From Elusimicrobiota bacterium (GTDB lineage: Bacteria; Elusimicrobiota; Elusimicrobia; UBA1565; UBA9628): a DNA stretch of 53,408 nt. This document shows, in pieces, positions 50,272 to 53,408 of the stretch. The translations under genes were made by a program, and so were the position numbers. The notes beneath the pieces were generated by a model, which saw nothing but the letters and a program-made list of their open reading frames with translations, did not search any database and had not been told where the DNA came from. The DNA lies in the NCBI GenBank assembly GCA_023249675.1, contig JAHFCE010000022.1, forward strand, positions 1 to 53,408, in the 5' to 3' direction. Every line of letters starts with the position of its first letter. Position 1 is the stretch's first letter.

Positions 50272-51576
50272 TTAGATCGCCACCTTGCGCAGAGGAAATA
50301 GGTCCCGAGCGACGCGCAGAAAGCCGCGCTCGCGAATCATATTCATCGCCGCCTTCAGGTGGCGGCGCTTGGGCACGCCGTCGGCCGAGAAGCGCAGCTG
50401 GGCCAACTCGCAGGCAAGCCTCGGGTAGAACTCGAGGAAGCCCGGAGAGTTCTCCACGTGCTCCTCCAGGTCTTGGATGTCCTCCATATCGGGAAGCACG
50501 TAGGACGCTGTGAGCTTTTCCACGTAGGCGGACAAGGCCGCCTTCGAAAAGTCGCCCTTCTTCTTGGCCGCGATCACGGTCTCGCCCGCGAGCCTGCCCG
50601 CGGTCATCGCGAGGTTTGAACCCTCGCGGTAGGCGGGGTTCGTCATCTGCGCAGCGTCGCCCGCGACGAGGAAGCCGTCGGCGGCCAGCGGCGGCATGGA
50701 CTTGTAGCCGCCCTCGGGAATCAGGTGCGCGGAATACTCGAGCGTCTTGCCGCCGGAAATCAGCTTCTTGACCAGCGGATGCTGCTTGACGTATTCGAGG
50801 TGGTCGGAAGGGCGAATGCCCTTCTTCTGATAATCGGACAGCTTGCAGCCCACGCCGAGGGCGAGCGATTCCTTGTTGGTGTAGAGAAACGCATAGCCGA
50901 GCATGCCGAGTGAGACCGACCCGAAGATCTCCATCGTCGCGCCCTCTCCGGGATTGAGCTGGAAGCGGTCCTCGATCACACCGGAAGGAAGCGCGATCAC
51001 CTCCTTGGCGCCAAGCGCCACCTCCGAGGACTTCAACTCATCAATGAAGCCGGCCTTCTGCGCCATGATCGAGTTGACCCCGTCGCAAGCGATGACGACA
51101 TGGGCGGTGAGCTCGTCGCCCTCGGCTGTCTTGATGCCGGTGATCGAACCCTCGGCGTCTTTGAGCACATCGCGAACCATGACGCCGCAGAACACCTCGG
51201 CGCCGGCCTCCTCGGCCTTCTTCGCGTACCACTGGTCGAAGCGCACGCGGATGATCGTGTAACAGTTCGGGATGCCCTCGAGGAACTTCAGGGACTTATA
51301 GCCCACGGTGACGTAGGAGTCCTCGGTCGTGATGCAGGTTTTCTGCTCGACGATCGGGCGCTCGATGGGAGCGTCGGCGGCCTTCCAAAACTCGGGGACG
51401 ATCTCGTGGAGCATCTTCGAGTACAGCACCGCGCCCTGCACGTTCTTGGCGCCGGGGTACTCGCCGCGCTCGAGCACGACGACCTTAAGGCCCGCGCGGG
51501 CCATGACGATGGCGGCTGAGAGGCCGGCGGGACCCGCGCCGACAATTATCGCGTCGTAGCTGGGTTCTTCGGCCAT
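50272..51576 (-). CDS. fixC: FixC / ETF-quinone oxidoreductase family flavoprotein
   Basis: This is a 434-residue FAD enzyme. The N-terminal GAGPAG at 12-17 binds FAD. Further motifs are LERGEYPGAKNVQG, VVIACDGVNSIMAQKAG, the second FAD motif FLVAGDAAQMTNPAYREGSNLAM, and a C-terminal region typical of FixC. It transfers electrons from an electron-transfer flavoprotein (FixAB) to quinone with FixX. FixAB genes are outside the window or elsewhere. It lies seven bases after the receiver gene. Confidence 0.94.
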   Translation of the reverse strand: MAEEPSYDAIIVGAGPAGLSAAIVMARAGLKVVVLERGEYPGAKNVQGAVLYSKMLHEIVPEFWKAADAPIERPIVEQKTCITTEDSYVTVGYKSLKFLEGIPNCYTIIRVRFDQWYAKKAEEAGAEVFCGVMVRDVLKDAEGSITGIKTAEGDELTAHVVIACDGVNSIMAQKAGFIDELKSSEVALGAKEVIALPSGVIEDRFQLNPGEGATMEIFGSVSLGMLGYAFLYTNKESLALGVGCKLSDYQKKGIRPSDHLEYVKQHPLVKKLISGGKTLEYSAHLIPEGGYKSMPPLAADGFLVAGDAAQMTNPAYREGSNLAMTAGRLAGETVIAAKKKGDFSKAALSAYVEKLTASYVLPDMEDIQDLEEHVENSPGFLEFYPRLACELAQLRFSADGVPKRRHLKAAMNMIRERGFLRVARDLFPLRKVAI

Positions 51577-51583
51577 AGCCGCG

Positions 51584-51958
51584 TCAACCCACGACCTTCG
51601 CCGCGGCGTCCGCGACCATCCTCAAAAGCTCCTCGGCCTTGAACGGCTTGCTCATAAAGCCGACGACCTGCGGGAACTTCTGGAACAGGGTCTTCGCGGG
51701 TTCGAGCGCCGTCAGGACGACGACGGGCAGATCCTTCGTGGTCGGCTCGGACGCGATCTTGATCTGCAACGCGTAGCCGTCGATGCCGGGCAGCATGACG
51801 TCGAGAACGAGCACATCGGGCTTGACCTTGACGATCTCCTCCCAGGCCTGGCGGCCGTTGTCACAGGTATGCACCTCGAAACCGCCTTGTTCGAGAGAGG
51901 ACTTCGCGAGGCTGAGCGTCTCGGGTTCGTCGTCGATGACGAGAACTTTTTTGGCCAT
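51584..51958 (-). CDS. Stand-alone response regulator receiver
   Basis: This is a 124-residue CheY-like protein: D9-D10-E11, phospho-acceptor D53 (VLVLDVMLP), T in VVLTALEP, K in FMSKPFK. No output domain. A longer open frame upstream is rejected because MAKKVLVIDDE is the standard domain start and a -10-like box ends five bases before its ATG. It is the first gene of a unit with fixC and fixX; a receiver co-transcribed with an electron-transfer enzyme is unusual. Confidence 0.93.
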   Translation of the reverse strand: MAKKVLVIDDEPETLSLAKSSLEQGGFEVHTCDNGRQAWEEIVKVKPDVLVLDVMLPGIDGYALQIKIASEPTTKDLPVVVLTALEPAKTLFQKFPQVVGFMSKPFKAEELLRMVADAAAKVVG

Positions 51959-51963
51959 GGCCG

Positions 51964-51992
51964 AATTTATCAATTCGCGCGGGAGAAGTCCA
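51964..51992 (-). promoter_or_regulatory. Leaderless promoter of receiver-fixCX
   Basis: TGGACT (51992-51987), 17 bases, TAAATT (51969-51964), then five bases to the ATG at 51958. Confidence 0.48.
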
Positions 51993-52002
51993 TGGGGCCC
52001 GC

Positions 52003-53142
52003 TTACGGCAAACCGCGCCTGAGCCCGCGGGCAAGCAGATCCAGAATGTCCTTGATCGCGCGCTGCGCGCCCAAGTAAAGTCCGGAATTGTGGTCCATAT
52101 CGCCAAGACTCACATTGTCGGCCTCGCGGAGACTGCCGCCCCGAGGCCAATGGAATCCCTCCACGTGGTAGCCTTTGCGGATCTCCGCCGGACCAATCTT
52201 GCGGAAAGGAAGGCCCAGCAGATTGGCCCCCTCAATAATGACATGAAGCCGTACTGGAAATCCGTAGCGCTTGAGAAACCACCGTGCCAATCGCTGCGAC
52301 GGCCCGGCGCCCCAACTGGCTCCGACCAGCACCAGCGACTGCCACCGCGGTCCCCCCTGCGAACGGTCAAAGGACATCCAGCGCTCGATCAGCTTCTGAG
52401 CCTGCTGAAACTCGGTTCGGTTCCTTTGGGCATACTGGATGCCCGCGATGCGAGGCTGGTTGTCTAATTCACGGCTCTCAATCCGACCGCCTCCTCCAAG
52501 ACCTTGAAAATTGACTACGAGGTAATGTTCGGGCTGTCCAGACAGGTCCAGAACGGCGAGCTTCTTGTTGAGTCGATCCAACACGCGCGTGTCGCCCGCT
52601 TCACGCGCATGGTCGAAGGCGCTGCGCAAATTCATATCGAGGGCCATGAGGTCGGCCTGAGGGGAAGCGAGGAGGAGGTCAAGAGTCTCAAGGTCCCGGT
52701 TTAAGGTTCCATAGATCACAGCCGTGGTGCCAAGACTGTCTTTCGCGCCCGCGCTCGCTCCCTTCTCCAACAAGTGAGCGACAAGCGCCGGTCGGCGGTG
52801 AGCCGCCGCTGTGAGCAACGCCGTTTGGCCGAATGCGGTCATGCCGTCCTGGTAATCGACCGGGATGCCGCTCGCGAGAGCCCGGTCAAGCCCAACGATG
52901 TCGCCGGCCTTTGCGGCCTCAAAATAGGCCTTGATCACCTCTGGAGCTGGTTGTACGGAGGATATTGTGCCGAGACTGGCCGAGCCCAACGGCAGACTCG
53001 ATGGCATTGCCGGGATTGGAATACGCATACCGACAATGAGAGAAATGGCAGGCATGGCCTCCTTTCCCATACCCACATTCTGGGCCGCCCAGCTATTCAA
53101 GGACAGAAGTATGACCAGCGCAATGAGCAAAGATATCTTCAT
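52003..53142 (-). CDS. Exported ankyrin-repeat protein with hydrolase-like C-terminus
   Basis: This is a 379-residue protein with a signal peptide (about 1-20). Residues about 67-190 form ankyrin repeats (IKAYFEAAKAGDIVGLDRALASG, FGQTALLTAAAHRRPALVAHLLEKGA, GTTAVIYGTLNRDLETLDLLL). The C-terminal part (about 205-375) resembles an alpha/beta-hydrolase: HYLVVNFQGLGG strand and loop, nucleophile elbow GASWG with S276, and DMDH with H351 near the end. The pairing is not one I know. The start at 53142 is supported by the signal peptide and a TATTAT box six bases upstream. Confidence 0.8.
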   Translation of the reverse strand: MKISLLIALVILLSLNSWAAQNVGMGKEAMPAISLIVGMRIPIPAMPSSLPLGSASLGTISSVQPAPEVIKAYFEAAKAGDIVGLDRALASGIPVDYQDGMTAFGQTALLTAAAHRRPALVAHLLEKGASAGAKDSLGTTAVIYGTLNRDLETLDLLLASPQADLMALDMNLRSAFDHAREAGDTRVLDRLNKKLAVLDLSGQPEHYLVVNFQGLGGGGRIESRELDNQPRIAGIQYAQRNRTEFQQAQKLIERWMSFDRSQGGPRWQSLVLVGASWGAGPSQRLARWFLKRYGFPVRLHVIIEGANLLGLPFRKIGPAEIRKGYHVEGFHWPRGGSLREADNVSLGDMDHNSGLYLGAQRAIKDILDLLARGLRRGLP

Positions 53143-53148
53143 CTGAAA

Positions 53149-53154
53149 ATAATA
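53149..53154 (-). promoter_or_regulatory. -10 box before ankyrin gene
   Basis: TATTAT (53154-53149) lies six bases before the ATG at 53142. No clear -35. Confidence 0.42.
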
Positions 53155-53226
53155 ACTGCCGCCATAGGCTCCACGCATGGGTCTTCTGGGCATTGGAATG
53201 ATGGGAAAAGACCCAGCCAAACTTTC

Positions 53227-53408
53227 TCAGTTTCCGTAATGGGTACAGGCGCGTTCAATATAAATCGTATGCGTCCGCTCATCCACGCTGTAAACGATGC
53301 GGTCCTTATAGGTCAGGCGGTAGGAATAACTTCCCGCGAGGTCCCCGAGCAGCTTCTTGCCCTCGTATGGGTCCTGGGCGATGACGTGGATCAGGATGTC
53401 GTGGAGTT
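53227..53408 (-). CDS. RelE/ParE/YoeB-type toxin, C-terminal part
   Basis: This partial gene runs off the window edge. The last 60 codons read KKLLGDLAGSYSYRLTYKDR, then IVYSVDERTHTIYIERACTH and YGN before TGA. This is the standard end of Txe/YoeB/RelE-type toxins (GxxxYRLxYxxRIVYxV then RxxTHYG). An antitoxin gene is expected beyond the edge. Confidence 0.85.
   Translation of the reverse strand, partial: LHDILIHVIAQDPYEGKKLLGDLAGSYSYRLTYKDRIVYSVDERTHTIYIERACTHYGN

Overview
The window looks like a chromosomal segment of a GC-rich, Gram-negative, non-model bacterium. It encodes an outer-membrane secretin, a PorV-like barrel and a BamA/TamA-like barrel, together with lipoprotein and signal-peptide proteins. 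The mix (a divergent Tad pilus, PorV with FlgD-type Ig repeats, many alanine/proline-rich secreted proteins) suggests Elusimicrobiota or a close relative. That placement is an inference from gene content only. I see no rRNA, tRNA, CRISPR array, insertion sequence or prophage.

Layout. 43-6544 (leftward) is a signalling block: a 4-TM membrane protein, an OmpR-type regulator with a degenerate receiver, a stand-alone receiver, a Cache-HAMP histidine kinase, a receiver-histidine kinase hybrid, a NarL-type regulator and a DUF2332 protein. 6794-7879 is a secreted protein with a PIN-like C-terminus. 7936-17659 is a Tad pilus operon: two Flp pilins, TadE, CpaB, a very short secretin, a TadZ-TadA fusion, a TadB with a long exported N-terminus, TadC, a TPR protein and a kinase-less HAMP sensor. 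17719-22040 encodes a PorV-like barrel and a 1119-residue exported protein with FlgD Ig-like repeats and a sorting-domain-like C-terminus. 22092-28361 holds a tail-anchored coiled-coil protein, then tsaD, a CtpA-type S41 protease, EnvC and FtsX, and a tandem-repeat exported protein. 28403-33957 is trpS-scpA-scpB-glgA-DUF5693. 34035-40766 carries a CCA-adding-type enzyme, a CpXC protein, a DUF4175-like giant, a caspase-like lipoprotein and a small membrane protein. 40861-42051 is an MFS transporter. The strand then switches: 42157-49966 (rightward) has uvrB, a toxin-antitoxin pair, DUF502, nadC, birA, greA, queG, an outer-membrane barrel and a small membrane protein. 49963-53408 (leftward) has fixX, fixC, a receiver protein, an ankyrin/hydrolase-like exported protein and the end of a RelE/ParE-type toxin.

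How it works together. The Tad genes form one transcription unit with a near-consensus promoter and a strong hairpin between pilin and machinery genes. The signalling block and the kinase-less sensor at the end of the Tad operon are plausible regulators of surface behaviour. FtsX-EnvC-CtpA form a cell-wall remodelling set. ScpA/ScpB are condensin partners.

Two translation-initiation themes recur. First, genes that head transcription units often have a -10 hexamer only 5-10 bases before the start codon, which implies leaderless mRNAs. Second, downstream genes often start on an NTG that overlaps the previous TGA (ATGA, GTGA, TTGA and, for queG, apparently CTGA).
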